Assembly: GCF_016461785.1 (NCBI RefSeq)
Contig: NZ_JAEMUH010000014.1
Span: 1-64,000, forward strand
Length of the DNA: 64,000 nucleotides
Direction of reading: 5' to 3'
Source of the DNA: Marinomonas ostreistagni
Lineage (GTDB): Bacteria > Pseudomonadota > Gammaproteobacteria > Pseudomonadales > Marinomonadaceae
The notes beneath the pieces are model-generated. The model made no database searches. It was not told where the DNA came from and saw nothing but the letters and a program-made list of their open reading frames with translations. The first letter of the stretch is position 1. Every line of letters starts with the position of its first letter. The position numbers and the translations under genes are program-made. This document shows positions 32,766 to 43,078 of the stretch, piece by piece.

Positions 32766-33488
32766 ATGAAAACACTACAGCATGCGCAAAGAGGTGCTAT
32801 TGCCTCAATACCGATGATCATCGGGGGAATTCCATTTGGATTATTGTTCGGATCGTTGGCCATCGCGAATGACTTAAGCATTTGGTTTGCAATCGCCATG
32901 TCGAGCATTGTATTTGCTGGCTCAGCTCAATTTGTTGCATTGGGGTTAATTGCTGCAGGTGCGCCCATATGGGTGATTGTATTGACCACATTTGTGGTCA
33001 ATCTGAGGCACATATTGTATGCGGCCGACATGCTAAAGTTTGTTAAACATTTACCTTTAAAACTCCGGTTATTTATGGGATTTGGGCTCATTGATGAAAC
33101 CTATGCTGCGGTTCGCCCGATGTATGACATGGGATCAGCCAATAAAGACACAGGACATAAAGCCTATATTGGCTCATTTTTTAGCTTTTATTTAATGTGG
33201 AATGTAACAACGGTTATTGGTGCTTTAGCGGGGGAATTGATACCAGGTATCAGCCAGTGGGGCTTAGAGTTTGCCATGGTTGCAACGTTTATCAGTATCG
33301 TGACTCCATATTTGAAAAGCGTTCCCTATTGGGGAGCATTTGCTGTGGCAATCGTTGCTTCGGTGGCATTGCGCGAGATGCCAAACCACCTAGGACTGAT
33401 AATGGCCACATTGATGGCGGTAACAACGGGTTATGTGCTTGATCGTGATGATGCACAGCATGCTTCACAGGAGGCGAAACATGTCTAA
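32766..33488 (+). CDS. azlC: AzlC-family branched-chain amino acid exporter, large subunit
   Basis: The 240-residue membrane protein has about seven helices and AzlC features: ASIPMIIGGIPFGLLFGSLAI, FAGSAQFVALGLI, VNLRHILYAADM and a GFGLIDETYA loop. With AzlD it exports branched-chain amino acids or analogues such as azaleucine. It starts one base after the MarR-GNAT stop and overlaps azlD by 8 nt, so the three are one translationally coupled operon. Confidence 0.92.
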   Translation: MKTLQHAQRGAIASIPMIIGGIPFGLLFGSLAIANDLSIWFAIAMSSIVFAGSAQFVALGLIAAGAPIWVIVLTTFVVNLRHILYAADMLKFVKHLPLKLRLFMGFGLIDETYAAVRPMYDMGSANKDTGHKAYIGSFFSFYLMWNVTTVIGALAGELIPGISQWGLEFAMVATFISIVTPYLKSVPYWGAFAVAIVASVALREMPNHLGLIMATLMAVTTGYVLDRDDAQHASQEAKHV

Positions 33489-33810
33489 TGCTCAACTAAC
33501 ACTGATTATCATTGGTATGTTTTTAGTAACCTATTCTGTGCGCACAGTTCTATTTGCAAGTGCACACAAAGCCCACATCCCAGACTGGTTAAACAAAGCG
33601 TTGAAATTTGTGCCTATTTCGGTGTTAACCGCCATCATTGCGCCGATGTCCTTAACCAATGCCAATGGACTCTTGCTCACACTTTTTAACCCTTGGCTAG
33701 TTGGTGCACTAACTTGCCTTGTCGTTGGCTTGTTCTTTCAGCGTCAGTTACTCACGATATGTGTAGGGGTAATGGTATTTTTCGTTATGAAAGTCTTTGT
33801 TGTGGCGTAG
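33481..33810 (+). CDS. azlD: AzlD-family small exporter subunit
   Basis: The 109-residue protein has about four helices with the AzlD pattern TYSVRTVLFASAH near the start, LKFVPISVLTAIIAP in the middle and a hydrophobic C-terminus. The ATG at 33481 lies 7 nt after AGGAGG inside the end of azlC; the upstream frame to 33433 is an overlap artefact. It is the small partner of AzlC. Confidence 0.92.
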   Translation: MSNAQLTLIIIGMFLVTYSVRTVLFASAHKAHIPDWLNKALKFVPISVLTAIIAPMSLTNANGLLLTLFNPWLVGALTCLVVGLFFQRQLLTICVGVMVFFVMKVFVVA

Positions 33811-33911
33811 TTTTCGCTTTTGAACATACCAATCAATCAATAAAATCAGATATACTCTTACGCTAATTTTTCTAAACGTTACATGAACACCAATCGGGAT
33901 TCGAACATAAC

Positions 33912-35582
33912 ATGTCAGAAGCGTCTAAAACTGGGAATTTCATTACCCAAATTATTGATAAAGATAACGAAACTGGCAAACACGGTGGCAAAGTCCTAAC
34001 GCGCTTTCCGCCTGAGCCAAACGGTTATCTTCACATCGGCCATGCAAAATCTATCTGCCTAAACTTCGGCATTGCACAACGTTACCAAGGCCAATGTAAC
34101 TTACGCTTCGACGACACAAACCCTGAAAAAGAAAGCGTTGAGTACATCGAGTCAATCAAACGTGATGTTGAATGGCTTGGCTTTGATTGGGCGGATGAGC
34201 CTAAATACGCATCAGATTACTTTGATAAGCTTTTTGAGTTAGCTTGCGAATTGATCAAACAAGGTAAAGCTTACGTTTGTGAGTTGAACGCAGAGCAAAT
34301 GCGTGAGTACCGTGGCACACTAAAAGAGCCAGGTAAAAACAGTCCATACCGTGACCGTACACCAGAAGAAAACTTAGCCCTATTTCTAGAAATGCGTGAC
34401 GGCAAGTACGCTGACGGTGAGAAAGTATTGCGCGCAAAAATTGATATGGCTAGCCCAAACATCAATATGCGTGATCCAATTATCTACCGTATTCGTCACG
34501 TACATCATCACCAAACCGGTGATAAGTGGTGTGTTTACCCAATGTATGACTTCACGCACTGTTTATCAGATGCGCTAGAAGGCATTACCCACTCTATCTG
34601 TACACTTGAGTTCCAAGATCACCGTCCGCTATACGATTGGACGCTTGAAACACTTGGTACTGCGCATCCTCAACAAATTGAATTTGCGCGTCTAAACCTA
34701 AACTACACAGTGACAAGTAAGCGTAAGTTAAAGCAATTGGTCGATGAAAATCATGTCGAAGCATGGGATGACCCACGTATGCCTACTATTTCAGGTATGC
34801 GTCGTCGTGGCTTTACACCAGCCTCTATCCGTAATTTCTGTGAGCGTATCGGTGTGACTAAGTCAGACAGTATCGTTGACTTTGGCATGCTTGAGCACGC
34901 AATCCGTGAAGATTTAGATGCTAATGCAAACCGTGCGATGGCCGTGCTGAACCCAATCAAGGTGACACTGACAAACTACCCAGAGGATAAAGAAGAAATC
35001 TTCACCGTTGGTAACCACCCGAAAAACGAAGAAGCAGGTACACGTGAAGTACCATTTAGCAAAGAGCTTTACATTGACGCTGCTGACTTCGAAGAAGTAC
35101 CACCTCGCAAGTGGAAACGCTTAAGTCTGGGTACTGCTGTACGTCTTCGTGGTGGCTACGTGATTACCTGTGACGAAGCCATTAAAGACGACAATGGTAA
35201 CGTTGTTGAACTGCTATGTTCTTACGATGAAAACACGCTTGGTGTTAACCCAGAAGGTTATAAGCCAAAAGGCGTTATTCATTGGGTAAGTGCTAAGCAC
35301 GCTGTGAACGCTAAAGTTCGTCTATACGATCGTTTATTTAACGATGAAGCGCCAGATGCGAAACACGAAGGCAAAACATTCCTAGACTTCATTAACCCTG
35401 AGTCCATGACTGTTGCAGAAAATGCGAAACTTGAGCCGTCTCTTGCGAAAGCAGAAGCAGGCGTTGGTTTCCAATTTGAGCGTGAAGGTTACTTCTGTCG
35501 TGACTTAAAAGAAGAAGGTATGGTGTTTAACCGTACTGTTACACTACGTGATTCTTGGGCGAAAATCGAAGCGAAAGGCTAA
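33912..35582 (+). CDS. glnS: Glutaminyl-tRNA synthetase
   Basis: The 556-residue class I synthetase charges tRNA-Gln. It has the HIGH motif in [21 protein letters not shown], the KMSKS equivalent [11 protein letters not shown], and the two C-terminal beta-barrel domains that read the anticodon. Length is close to E. coli GlnS (554). cysS follows 8 bp downstream and is probably co-transcribed. Confidence 0.97.
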   Translation: MSEASKTGNFITQIIDKDNETGKHGGKVLTRFPPEPNGYLHIGHAKSICLNFGIAQRYQGQCNLRFDDTNPEKESVEYIESIKRDVEWLGFDWADEPKYASDYFDKLFELACELIKQGKAYVCELNAEQMREYRGTLKEPGKNSPYRDRTPEENLALFLEMRDGKYADGEKVLRAKIDMASPNINMRDPIIYRIRHVHHHQTGDKWCVYPMYDFTHCLSDALEGITHSICTLEFQDHRPLYDWTLETLGTAHPQQIEFARLNLNYTVTSKRKLKQLVDENHVEAWDDPRMPTISGMRRRGFTPASIRNFCERIGVTKSDSIVDFGMLEHAIREDLDANANRAMAVLNPIKVTLTNYPEDKEEIFTVGNHPKNEEAGTREVPFSKELYIDAADFEEVPPRKWKRLSLGTAVRLRGGYVITCDEAIKDDNGNVVELLCSYDENTLGVNPEGYKPKGVIHWVSAKHAVNAKVRLYDRLFNDEAPDAKHEGKTFLDFINPESMTVAENAKLEPSLAKAEAGVGFQFEREGYFCRDLKEEGMVFNRTVTLRDSWAKIEAKG

Positions 35583-35590
35583 GGCATAGC

Positions 35591-36973
35591 ATGTTAAAAC
35601 TGTTTAACACCATGACCGGCAAGAAAGAAGAGTTCAAGCCGATCGAGGAAGGTAAAGTAAAAATGTACGTATGTGGCATTACAGTCTATGACTTTTGCCA
35701 CATTGGTCACGCGCGGGCGATGATTTCTTTTGACGTCATCACACGATTCTTGCGTCACATTGGTTACGATTTGACATTTGTTCGTAATATCACGGATGTA
35801 GATGACAAGATCATTAAACGTGCTGAGGAAAACGGTGAAAAGCCATCTGAGCTTACCGAACGCATGATTGCGGCAATGCACGAAGATGAATTAGCTCTAG
35901 GTAACAAACTGCCTGATCAAGAGCCTAAAGCAACTGAGTTCATGCAGCAGATCATCGACATGATCCAAGTATTAGTGGATAAAGGCTTCGCATACCAAGG
36001 CGAAAGTGGCGATGTATTTTACCGTGCAAGCAAGTTCTCTGAGTACGGTAAGTTAAACAACCGTAAACTTGAGGACATGCTGGCTGGTGCTCGAATTGAA
36101 GTGGAAGCTTCAAAAGAGCACCCAGCGGATTTCGTACTTTGGAAGCCAGCGAAAGCTGGTGAAGTTTCTTGGGATTCACCTTGGGGCAAAGGTCGCCCAG
36201 GCTGGCACATCGAGTGTTCAGCGATGTCGACTCACTGTCTTGGTAATCATTTTGATATCCACGGTGGCGGCCCGGATCTTAAGTTTCCACACCACGAAAA
36301 CGAAATTGCGCAATCTGAAGCAGCAACAGGCGAGCAGTATGTTAATTACTGGATGCACTGTGGTGCGGTTCGTGTAAATAACGAGAAAATGTCTAAATCA
36401 CTAGGCAACTTTTTCACGATCCGTGAAGTGCTTGAGAAGTTCAACCCAGAAGTAGTGCGTTACCTGATGGTATCGAGTCAATACCGCAGCAGTATTGATT
36501 ACTCTGACGCGAGCTTGAAAGAAGCCAAGACAGCACTTGAGCGACTGTACACAGCGCTTCGTGGTCAAGAAATCGCGAGTAGCTATGATGCTACGGAATA
36601 CACTCAACGCTTTGAAGATGCGATGCGTGATGATTTCAATACACCTGTAGCGCTTTCTGTTCTGTTCGAGTTGGTACGTGAGCTAAACAAAGCCCGTGCA
36701 GAGGGAAGCGAGCAGGCTGCAACGCTTGCTGCTGAACTTAAAGCATTGGCTGATCTTGTTGGTTTGTTATCTCAAGATCCAGAATACTTTATGCAAAACA
36801 GCACGGTTAACGAGGGCTTATCTGCTGAAGAAATCGAAGGCTTTATCGCTGAACGCGCTCAAGCACGTAAGGATAAAAACTTTGCACGCAGTGATGAGAT
36901 TCGTGATTTGTTACTGGAGCAGGGGATTACACTGCTTGATACCCGTGAAGGGACGACTTGGACGCGTGGATAA
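35591..36973 (+). CDS. cysS: Cysteinyl-tRNA synthetase
   Basis: The 460-residue class I synthetase charges tRNA-Cys. Zn-binding and HIGH motifs are in [20 protein letters not shown], and KMSKSLGNF is the second signature. Length matches E. coli CysS (461). The start at 35591 ([15 protein letters not shown]) is the family's normal N-terminus; the open frame begins earlier, inside glnS. Confidence 0.97.
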   Translation: MLKLFNTMTGKKEEFKPIEEGKVKMYVCGITVYDFCHIGHARAMISFDVITRFLRHIGYDLTFVRNITDVDDKIIKRAEENGEKPSELTERMIAAMHEDELALGNKLPDQEPKATEFMQQIIDMIQVLVDKGFAYQGESGDVFYRASKFSEYGKLNNRKLEDMLAGARIEVEASKEHPADFVLWKPAKAGEVSWDSPWGKGRPGWHIECSAMSTHCLGNHFDIHGGGPDLKFPHHENEIAQSEAATGEQYVNYWMHCGAVRVNNEKMSKSLGNFFTIREVLEKFNPEVVRYLMVSSQYRSSIDYSDASLKEAKTALERLYTALRGQEIASSYDATEYTQRFEDAMRDDFNTPVALSVLFELVRELNKARAEGSEQAATLAAELKALADLVGLLSQDPEYFMQNSTVNEGLSAEEIEGFIAERAQARKDKNFARSDEIRDLLLEQGITLLDTREGTTWTRG

Positions 36974-36998
36974 TATAGAGCGTGCTTGGTAAGTATTA

Positions 36999-37023
36999 AA
37001 AAGGGAGGCTTTGCCTCCCTTTT
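36999..37023. terminator. Terminator between cysS and the universal stress protein gene
   Basis: AAAAGGGAGGC and GCCTCCCTTTT form an 11-bp stem around TTT; A- and T-rich flanks allow use from both sides. Confidence 0.85.
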
Positions 37024-37040
37024 GTCTAGAGTGATGGAGA

Positions 37041-37478
37041 TTAGTCGCCAGATTTAACGCGAACAGCTAATACATCGCACGGAGCTCCGTGTAATACGCC
37101 ATTGGCTGTAGATCCAAGTAGCAGAGCAAGACCATGTCGGCCGTGGCTACCCACCACAATTAAATCAGCGCCATTTTCTTCGGCAACACGATGTATTTCG
37201 CTTTCAATACCGCCTTGGGTAACAACGGTAGACTGAACTGGTACATCTAGTTGATCAACCAAGACTTCCATGCGTTGTTTTGCTGTCGTCTGCAGTTGCT
37301 CTTGAATGTCACTTACATCAATCGGTACATCACCACCGTAAGCATAGTTTAAAGATTCAATTACGTGGATAATAGTTAATTGTCCCTCAAAGGCTTTACA
37401 TAGCGCTGCTGCCTTGTTAGCCACTAAAATACTTTGATCCGTTAAATCCACCGCCAAAACAATGCGTTGGTAGGGCAT
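37041..37478 (-). CDS. Universal stress protein, UspA family
   Basis: The 145-residue single USP domain starts MPYQRIVLAVDLTDQS and has the phosphate-binding pattern DLIVVGSHGRHGLALLLGSTANGVLHGAPCDVLAV. The G-x2-G-x9-G-S/T motif is nearly complete, which favours the ATP-binding subgroup, though E. coli UspA itself does not bind ATP. These are cytoplasmic dimers induced by growth arrest and stress. The gene is monocistronic. Confidence 0.92.
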   Translation of the reverse strand: MPYQRIVLAVDLTDQSILVANKAAALCKAFEGQLTIIHVIESLNYAYGGDVPIDVSDIQEQLQTTAKQRMEVLVDQLDVPVQSTVVTQGGIESEIHRVAEENGADLIVVGSHGRHGLALLLGSTANGVLHGAPCDVLAVRVKSGD

Positions 37479-37532
37479 GGGATACCTCCAATTTTGGGTT
37501 CCATTTGTTCTTAACTTAATAAGAGTAATTCA

Positions 37533-38012
37533 ATGACAGCTTTAATTGTAGTATTTATTACCCTTTCATTGATGGGGTCCGCATTATGGATCATGCCATC
37601 AAAACGAGAGCGTCAGAAAATGTCACTTCGTATGCTGGCAAGAAAGCATAATTTAACAGTACAGCTAACCAGTATCGATCTACCCGACAAATGGGATAAA
37701 ATCACTGAAAAAGAGAGCGTTTGTGCTTACCACAAATATCGCGAAAAACCCTTAAAAAGCTTTGATACCATTAATGTGTACCCATTTGAGGTATGGAAAC
37801 ATAATGAGATATGCAAGGGGTGGTATGCAAACAAGCCGTTAGAGTTAAGCGATTCCTCAATTGCAATCTTGGAAAAGTCTCAGAAGATATTTGTAGCCCT
37901 AGAAATAAGTGATGCAAAGGTAAGCTTATATTGGCGTGAGCAAGGTGACGAAAATACTGTAGACGAGGCAAGCGAGCTCATTGCTGACCTTTCTCTGGTT
38001 CGTCCAACATAG
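37533..38012 (+). CDS. Unknown protein with N-terminal membrane anchor
   Basis: The 159-residue product begins with a hydrophobic helix (ALIVVFITLSLMGSALWIM, about 3-21) followed by a basic stretch (PSKRERQKMSLRMLARKH), so it is likely a single-pass inner-membrane protein with a cytoplasmic body. No domain is recognised. Its last 35 nt overlap the 3' end of the gene on the other strand, a convergent overlap. It sits in the usp-topA interval. Confidence 0.65.
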   Translation: MTALIVVFITLSLMGSALWIMPSKRERQKMSLRMLARKHNLTVQLTSIDLPDKWDKITEKESVCAYHKYREKPLKSFDTINVYPFEVWKHNEICKGWYANKPLELSDSSIAILEKSQKIFVALEISDAKVSLYWREQGDENTVDEASELIADLSLVRPT

Positions 38013-38766
38013 CATCAGAAGCACTTTGATCCTCTAGGGTGTGCATGAACTCAGAAAGAGCTTCTTCTGGGTTTTCCGCATCCTGAATGGCCATAATTTG
38101 TGGTGCAATGATTTCTTTCATACGTCCATCAACAAATTTTTCCAACTCTTTCTTCTCAGGTCGATCAACGTTGTTAGATTTCAAATGTGAAAGAATAACG
38201 CTGTATAAAGTCTGTGCAACGCGCATATCTCCAGAGTGAAAATTTTTATTGGCCTGAACAATTTGGCGATTTAATTGAATCCACAAATTTAGCCAGCGAA
38301 GATAGGTGTAACACAGTTTATAGTGAGTGTTGCTGATACGCCCTTTGCGACGCATGTATAGCAGCATTTTAGCCGCCTTGGTTAAGCGCTCCTTATATTT
38401 TGTTTTTTCATGAAAGCTCATCTCATCAGGCTCTAAATTGAACTCGATAGGAGCTTCTTCTCTTTCGTTTTCTGCTTTAGCAATGCGCTCTTCAATTTTT
38501 TCAGGGTCATCAGAGTAAGAAACTAGCTCACGTAGATTTTCAAGGTAAAAATCATAAAATACGTCGCTTACAATCATATCGGTGTTAAGTTGGCGTAGGC
38601 CTATGATATGTTGCTCCATTCGATCAGCTCTGTTTTGCAGCTGAAGATATTTTAAACGTCGCTCTTTTAATTCTTGCTCTTTCTGGTGCGCACGTGACCC
38701 AATAACCACTGAAACCAGTACGATTATGAAAAGAATGACTATAGTTAAGATCTGAAGCGTAGCCAT
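37978..38766 (-). CDS. Unknown membrane-anchored helical protein next to topA
   Basis: The 262-residue product has an N-terminal transmembrane helix (about 5-24), then a charged coiled-coil-like stretch (RAHQKEQELKERRLKYLQLQ) and a mostly helical body rich in Arg and Tyr (MLLYMRRKGRISNTHYKLCYTYLRW). No catalytic motif is visible. It is divergent from topA with about 180 bp between them. Topology suggests a cytoplasmic body held at the inner membrane. Confidence 0.7.
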   Translation of the reverse strand: MATLQILTIVILFIIVLVSVVIGSRAHQKEQELKERRLKYLQLQNRADRMEQHIIGLRQLNTDMIVSDVFYDFYLENLRELVSYSDDPEKIEERIAKAENEREEAPIEFNLEPDEMSFHEKTKYKERLTKAAKMLLYMRRKGRISNTHYKLCYTYLRWLNLWIQLNRQIVQANKNFHSGDMRVAQTLYSVILSHLKSNNVDRPEKKELEKFVDGRMKEIIAPQIMAIQDAENPEEALSEFMHTLEDQSASDAMLDEPEKGQQ

Positions 38767-38945
38767 GATTGTCCTTTTTAAGTGATTTCAGTATGTTAAA
38801 GGGCAAATGCTGGACTCGGCAATAGGAATGTTGTGAATCTGCAAGGGATTGCTTGTCATATAATAGCGCTTTGCTTAATATCTGCGCCCCTAAAGTATTC
38901 AAACTTCGTTCATCTTTCAAAAGTAATTAAGGCTCGAACAACTCA

Positions 38946-41573
38946 ATGGCTAAATCTCTGGTTATCGTGGAATCGCCGGCAAAGGCGAAAACAATTAACA
39001 AATACCTCGGCAACGACTACGTCGTGAAGTCGAGTGTAGGTCATATTCGAGATCTGCCTACCGGGACGACTTCCACCACTACGCCAAAAGAGCGTGCTAA
39101 ACAGGCGGCTTTAACTCGAAAGATGAGTCCTGAAGAAAAAGCCGAATATAAACGCACTAAGGCGCGTAAGCAGCTAATCAATCGTATGGGTGTTGACCCC
39201 GAACAGAATTGGTCAGCTCACTACGAAGTGCTTCCGGGCAAAGAAAAGGTCGTTGATGAGTTAAAACGACTAGCAAAAAATGCTGACACTATCTATCTCG
39301 CAACCGATTTGGATAGAGAAGGTGAGGCGATTGCGTGGCATTTACGTGAAGCGATAGGTGGTGATGACTCGCGATACAAGCGAGTAGTGTTTAACGAGAT
39401 TACTAAAAACGCCATTAAATCTGCCTTTGAAACGCCATCTGACTTAGATATGAACCGGGTTAATGCGCAACAGGCACGTCGTTTCCTTGACCGTGTTGTT
39501 GGCTTCATGGTGTCTCCTTTGCTTTGGGCGAAAGTTGCGCGTGGTTTATCCGCTGGACGTGTACAGTCTGTGGCAGTTCGATTAATCGTCGAGCGTGAAA
39601 AAGAGATTCGAGCTTTCATTCCTGAAGAGTTTTGGGAATTGGATGCTAACTTAGCGACAAAAGATGATTCAAACATCACCTTTGAAACTGCTAAGTACCA
39701 GGGTAAAGAATACCGCCCAACATCAAAGGAACAGTCTGACGAACACGTTCAGCGAATTGAGAAACTACCGTTCAATGTCGCCAATCGTGAAGATAAGCCA
39801 ACGCGATCAAAACCCTCAGCGCCATTTATTACTTCTACATTGCAGCAAGCCGCCAGTACGCGTTTAAGTTTTGGTGTAAAGAAGACGATGATGCTCGCTC
39901 AACGGCTATATGAAGCGGGTTATATTACTTACATGCGAACTGACTCAACAAACTTAAGTCAGGAAGCAGTAGAGTCGGTTCGTGAGTTTATTCAATCGAG
40001 CTACGGTGATGCTTACTTACCAAAAGAAGCGCTTCGTTACTCAAGTAAAGAAGGGGCCCAAGAGGCTCACGAAGCAATTCGACCATCAAGCGTAACAGTT
40101 ACTCAAGACATGCTTCAGGGCATGGATAAAGACGCTCACCGTCTTTACGACTTAATTCGTAACCAATTCATCGCTTGTCAAATGACACCAGCAGAATACA
40201 CATCTACTACGATCACTGTCATGGCTGGCGATTACGAACTACGTGCTAAGGGTCGTATTCTACGTTTTGATGGTTACACACGAGTGTTGACAGCAGTTGG
40301 CAAGAAAGCAGAAGACACGATCCTGCCTGATGTACAAAAAGGCGATCAACTCACTCTGCTAAACTTAGATCCAGCACAACACTTCACTAAGCCGCCTGCT
40401 CGCTTTAGTGAAGCTAGCCTTGTAAAAGAGCTAGAAAAGCGTGGCATTGGTCGTCCTTCAACTTATGCTTCGATCATCTCTACGATTCAAGATCGTGGCT
40501 ACGTTCGAGTTGAGAATCGTCGCTTTTATGCTGAAAAGATGGGCGACATCGTTACAGATCGATTAGTAGCAAGCTTTGATGACCTAATGAACTACAGTTT
40601 CACCGCGCAAATGGAAGAGAAGCTGGATGACATTGCAGAAGGTGAGCAAGATTGGATCAAAGTCCTTAATAACTTCTATCAAGATTTCAGTCAAACGCTA
40701 AATCAAGCGGAAGCTGAAGACGGCGGTATGGCTCCAAACGAGCCTACGCCTACAGATATTCCTTGTCCTACTTGTGGGCGTCCAATGCAAATTCGTACAG
40801 CAAGTACTGGGGTTTTCCTATCGTGCTCTGGTTACGCATTGCCACCAAAAGAACGCTGTAAGGCAACGATCAATTTAGTAAGTGGCGATGAAGCGGTTGC
40901 AGTAGATGATGAAGAAGGTGAATCTAAAGCGCTGATCAACAAGCGACGCTGTGACATCTGTGGCTCAGCAATGGACAGCTACTTAGTTGATGAGCACCGT
41001 AAATTGCATGTGTGTGGCAATAATCCATCCTGTACAGGTTATGAAGTCGAGCAAGGCACGTTTAAATTGAAAGGGTATGATGGCCCTGTCATTGAATGTG
41101 ACAAGTGTGGCTCTGAGATGCAGCTTAAGACTGGCCGTTTCGGTAAGTACTTCGGTTGTACCAATGAGGAATGTAAGAACACTCGTAAGCTTTTGAAAAA
41201 TGGTGAAGTCGCTCCTCCAAAAATGGATCCAGTACCAATGCCTGATTTGGCATGTCAAAAAGTAGAAGATCACTATGTTTTGCGTGACGGTGCTACTGGC
41301 TTATTCTTGGCTGCGAGTCAATTCCCACGCAAGCGTGAGACTCGACCGCCATTGGTAAAAGAGTTGAAACCGTACATGGATCAAATTGATCCTAAATACC
41401 ACTACTTCGATAAAGCGCCGTTACAGGACGAAGAGGGTAACCCAACCGTGATTCGCTTTAGCCGTAAAACTAAAGAGCAATACATTATGACTGAAGTAGA
41501 GGGTAAGCCTACTGGCTGGAAGGCTTTCTATGACGGTGGTAAATGGAAAATCGAACACGGTAAGAAGAAATGA
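38946..41573 (+). CDS. topA: DNA topoisomerase I
   Basis: The 875-residue type IA topoisomerase relaxes negative supercoils. The TOPRIM domain starts [22 protein letters not shown] and contains [16 protein letters not shown]; the active-site tyrosine is Tyr329 in [10 protein letters not shown]. The C-terminus has Zn-ribbon modules with four-cysteine sets (CPTCGRPMQ.., CDICGSAMD.., CDKCGSEMQ..) and a final basic region that in E. coli binds RNA polymerase. The stop codon overlaps the next start (ATGA), so the downstream small gene is translationally coupled. Confidence 0.97.
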   Translation: MAKSLVIVESPAKAKTINKYLGNDYVVKSSVGHIRDLPTGTTSTTTPKERAKQAALTRKMSPEEKAEYKRTKARKQLINRMGVDPEQNWSAHYEVLPGKEKVVDELKRLAKNADTIYLATDLDREGEAIAWHLREAIGGDDSRYKRVVFNEITKNAIKSAFETPSDLDMNRVNAQQARRFLDRVVGFMVSPLLWAKVARGLSAGRVQSVAVRLIVEREKEIRAFIPEEFWELDANLATKDDSNITFETAKYQGKEYRPTSKEQSDEHVQRIEKLPFNVANREDKPTRSKPSAPFITSTLQQAASTRLSFGVKKTMMLAQRLYEAGYITYMRTDSTNLSQEAVESVREFIQSSYGDAYLPKEALRYSSKEGAQEAHEAIRPSSVTVTQDMLQGMDKDAHRLYDLIRNQFIACQMTPAEYTSTTITVMAGDYELRAKGRILRFDGYTRVLTAVGKKAEDTILPDVQKGDQLTLLNLDPAQHFTKPPARFSEASLVKELEKRGIGRPSTYASIISTIQDRGYVRVENRRFYAEKMGDIVTDRLVASFDDLMNYSFTAQMEEKLDDIAEGEQDWIKVLNNFYQDFSQTLNQAEAEDGGMAPNEPTPTDIPCPTCGRPMQIRTASTGVFLSCSGYALPPKERCKATINLVSGDEAVAVDDEEGESKALINKRRCDICGSAMDSYLVDEHRKLHVCGNNPSCTGYEVEQGTFKLKGYDGPVIECDKCGSEMQLKTGRFGKYFGCTNEECKNTRKLLKNGEVAPPKMDPVPMPDLACQKVEDHYVLRDGATGLFLAASQFPRKRETRPPLVKELKPYMDQIDPKYHYFDKAPLQDEEGNPTVIRFSRKTKEQYIMTEVEGKPTGWKAFYDGGKWKIEHGKKK

Positions 41574-42040
41574 GTGGCTCAAGTTTAGCAAGTGTTACTA
41601 ATCAGCGCCTAGATGCCGCTAGAAGACTGCTTCAGCAAGCAACAGAAATGGATAACGATTGGATGACTCAAAGCCTAGAGTCATCTGCTTTATTCCAGTT
41701 AAGAAGCGGCTTGAATGGACTTTTACAAGAGGTGAAAACTTCTTATAACCTATCTGCTTCTCTTGATTTGGAGTTGTTGCTCCAAGCCGCGAATGAAAAA
41801 GGGATCAGTGTTCCTGTGTTGAATGAGCTAGCGCTGTTGAAAAGCAATGCACAATCGTGGCTGAGCCAATTATATATTGCTTATCAAGCCGCTTTGGATT
41901 GTCAGGTGGCTAATCAGTCCTATGCAGCAGGAGTTGAATTGATTGGTCGCGGCTCTGATGCCGGCACATCTACGAAATACATTTTGAGCTCTTTAACAGA
42001 GTTAGTCTTACGTTACCGCGAAGACGCAGCAGAATATTAG
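41570..42040 (+). CDS. DUF6586-like protein coupled to topA
   Basis: The 156-residue helical protein starts at the ATG of an ATGA overlap with topA. It has the pattern [13 protein letters not shown] and [34 protein letters not shown], which I associate with the DUF6586 family that follows topA in Pseudomonas. The function is unknown. The constant position behind topA suggests a link to DNA or to topA expression. The family name is from memory of context. Confidence 0.65.
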   Translation: MSGSSLASVTNQRLDAARRLLQQATEMDNDWMTQSLESSALFQLRSGLNGLLQEVKTSYNLSASLDLELLLQAANEKGISVPVLNELALLKSNAQSWLSQLYIAYQAALDCQVANQSYAAGVELIGRGSDAGTSTKYILSSLTELVLRYREDAAEY

Positions 42041-42042
42041 TG

Positions 42043-42309
42043 ATGAAAGATACATACTTAGAAATTGTCGAATTGGAAAATGGTGAAATTGTCTTACGCC
42101 CAGCAGGGGAGGATGACGATAAAACTCCCATCGCAACGCTCACGATTTCTGATGATACGAAAGACTTCCTGAAAGACCGTTATTTTGAGCTTGCCAAGTG
42201 CATGTTCCATGCGGGAATCGACTTCGTTTATTCAGAAGACTTCGGTGGCATGGATTCCTCTGAAGGCGATGTGCACGATGAAGAGTTTATGCCTAGGATA
42301 TTACATTAA
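42043..42309 (+). CDS. Small acidic protein, third gene of the topA operon
   Basis: The 88-residue acidic product (MKDTYLEIVELENGEIVLRP.., KDRYFELAKCMFHAGIDFVY) has no membrane segment. It starts 2 nt after the previous stop (TAG-TG-ATG), so it is translationally coupled. A similar small protein lies between topA and lexA in pseudomonads, as I recall. Function unknown. It ends at a terminator shared with lexA. Confidence 0.7.
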   Translation: MKDTYLEIVELENGEIVLRPAGEDDDKTPIATLTISDDTKDFLKDRYFELAKCMFHAGIDFVYSEDFGGMDSSEGDVHDEEFMPRILH

Positions 42310-42345
42310 ATAATGCATTCCGAATTATGGTGAAAATGTCATAAA

Positions 42346-42371
42346 AAAAGCCTCTATCGCTAGAGGCTTTT
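42346..42371. terminator. Bidirectional terminator between the topA operon and lexA
   Basis: AAAAGCCTCTA and TAGAGGCTTTT pair in an 11-bp stem around TCGC, between convergent genes. Confidence 0.85.
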
Positions 42372-42381
42372 GATGGATTGA

Positions 42382-43008
42382 TTAATGGCCTCGTCGGATA
42401 ACGCCAACTGATAGCCCTTCAATGGCAAAGTCTTCGCTCTCAAGGTCTACGATAATGTCATTAAATTCTTCGTTCTCTGGAATTAAACGCACTTCACGAC
42501 CCTTTTGTTCAAATCGCTTAACGGTGACTTCGTCTCCAATGCGTGCCACCACAATCTGACCATTTCGAACAGTGTGAGTTTTATGGACAGCGATCAGGTC
42601 ACCATCTAAAATGCCTGCGTCTTTCATGCTCATGCCGTTAACAGACAGTAAATAGTCTGCTTTTGGCGAGAACATTGCGGCAGCGATAGGTATTCTGGAA
42701 TCAATGTTTTCTTGTGCCAAAATGGGATAGCCTGCAGCCACTCGCCCAACGATTGGTAACGTGCCAGCTTCATCGTTCGCACTAACGGGCGCTTCTTGCT
42801 CGACAAGGCGAATACCACGAGAGGCACCAGATAGCATTTCAATTGCGCCTTTTTTGCTAAGCGCTTTTAAATGTTCTTCTGCAGCGTTTGGGGAACGAAA
42901 GCCTAAACGTGCCGCAATTTCAGCACGAGTAGGCGGGAAGCCTGTTTCGCTAATAAATTCGCGAATTGTTTCTAGTACGTCAGACTGTCTTTTTGTTAAT
43001 TTAATCAT
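42382..43008 (-). CDS. lexA: LexA repressor
   Basis: The 208-residue SOS repressor has an N-terminal winged helix ([17 protein letters not shown].., [24 protein letters not shown]) and a C-terminal autoprotease domain. The cleavage site is the Ala92-Gly93 bond in GRVAAGYP; the catalytic pair is Ser127 (NGMSM) and Lys164 (VTVKRF). Two SOS boxes lie just upstream, shared with divergent dinG, so it should repress itself. Confidence 0.97.
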   Translation of the reverse strand: MIKLTKRQSDVLETIREFISETGFPPTRAEIAARLGFRSPNAAEEHLKALSKKGAIEMLSGASRGIRLVEQEAPVSANDEAGTLPIVGRVAAGYPILAQENIDSRIPIAAAMFSPKADYLLSVNGMSMKDAGILDGDLIAVHKTHTVRNGQIVVARIGDEVTVKRFEQKGREVRLIPENEEFNDIIVDLESEDFAIEGLSVGVIRRGH

Positions 43009-43013
43009 ACGGC

Positions 43014-43033
43014 ATCTGTTTGTTTATACAGTT
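43014..43033. promoter_or_regulatory. SOS box 1 (lexA/dinG intergenic)
   Basis: CTGT-TTGTTTAT-ACAG at 43016-43031, the LexA operator form CTGT-N8-ACAG, 7 bp from the lexA start codon. Confidence 0.85.
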
Positions 43034-43052
43034 ACTGTTATTATATACAGCT
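43033..43052. promoter_or_regulatory. SOS box 2 (lexA/dinG intergenic)
   Basis: CTGT-TATTATAT-ACAG at 43035-43050, close to the E. coli consensus TACTGTATATATATACAGTA. It is 28 bp before the dinG start and its centre is 19 bp from that of box 1. Confidence 0.88.
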
Positions 43053-43078
43053 ATCAATCAATTGCTCAACTATATTCC

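Noticed and set aside
42761-43078. Upstream extension of the dinG reading frame
   Set aside because: It runs antisense through lexA and the SOS boxes; MLSDSIKENIQ at 43079 gives the normal DinG length.
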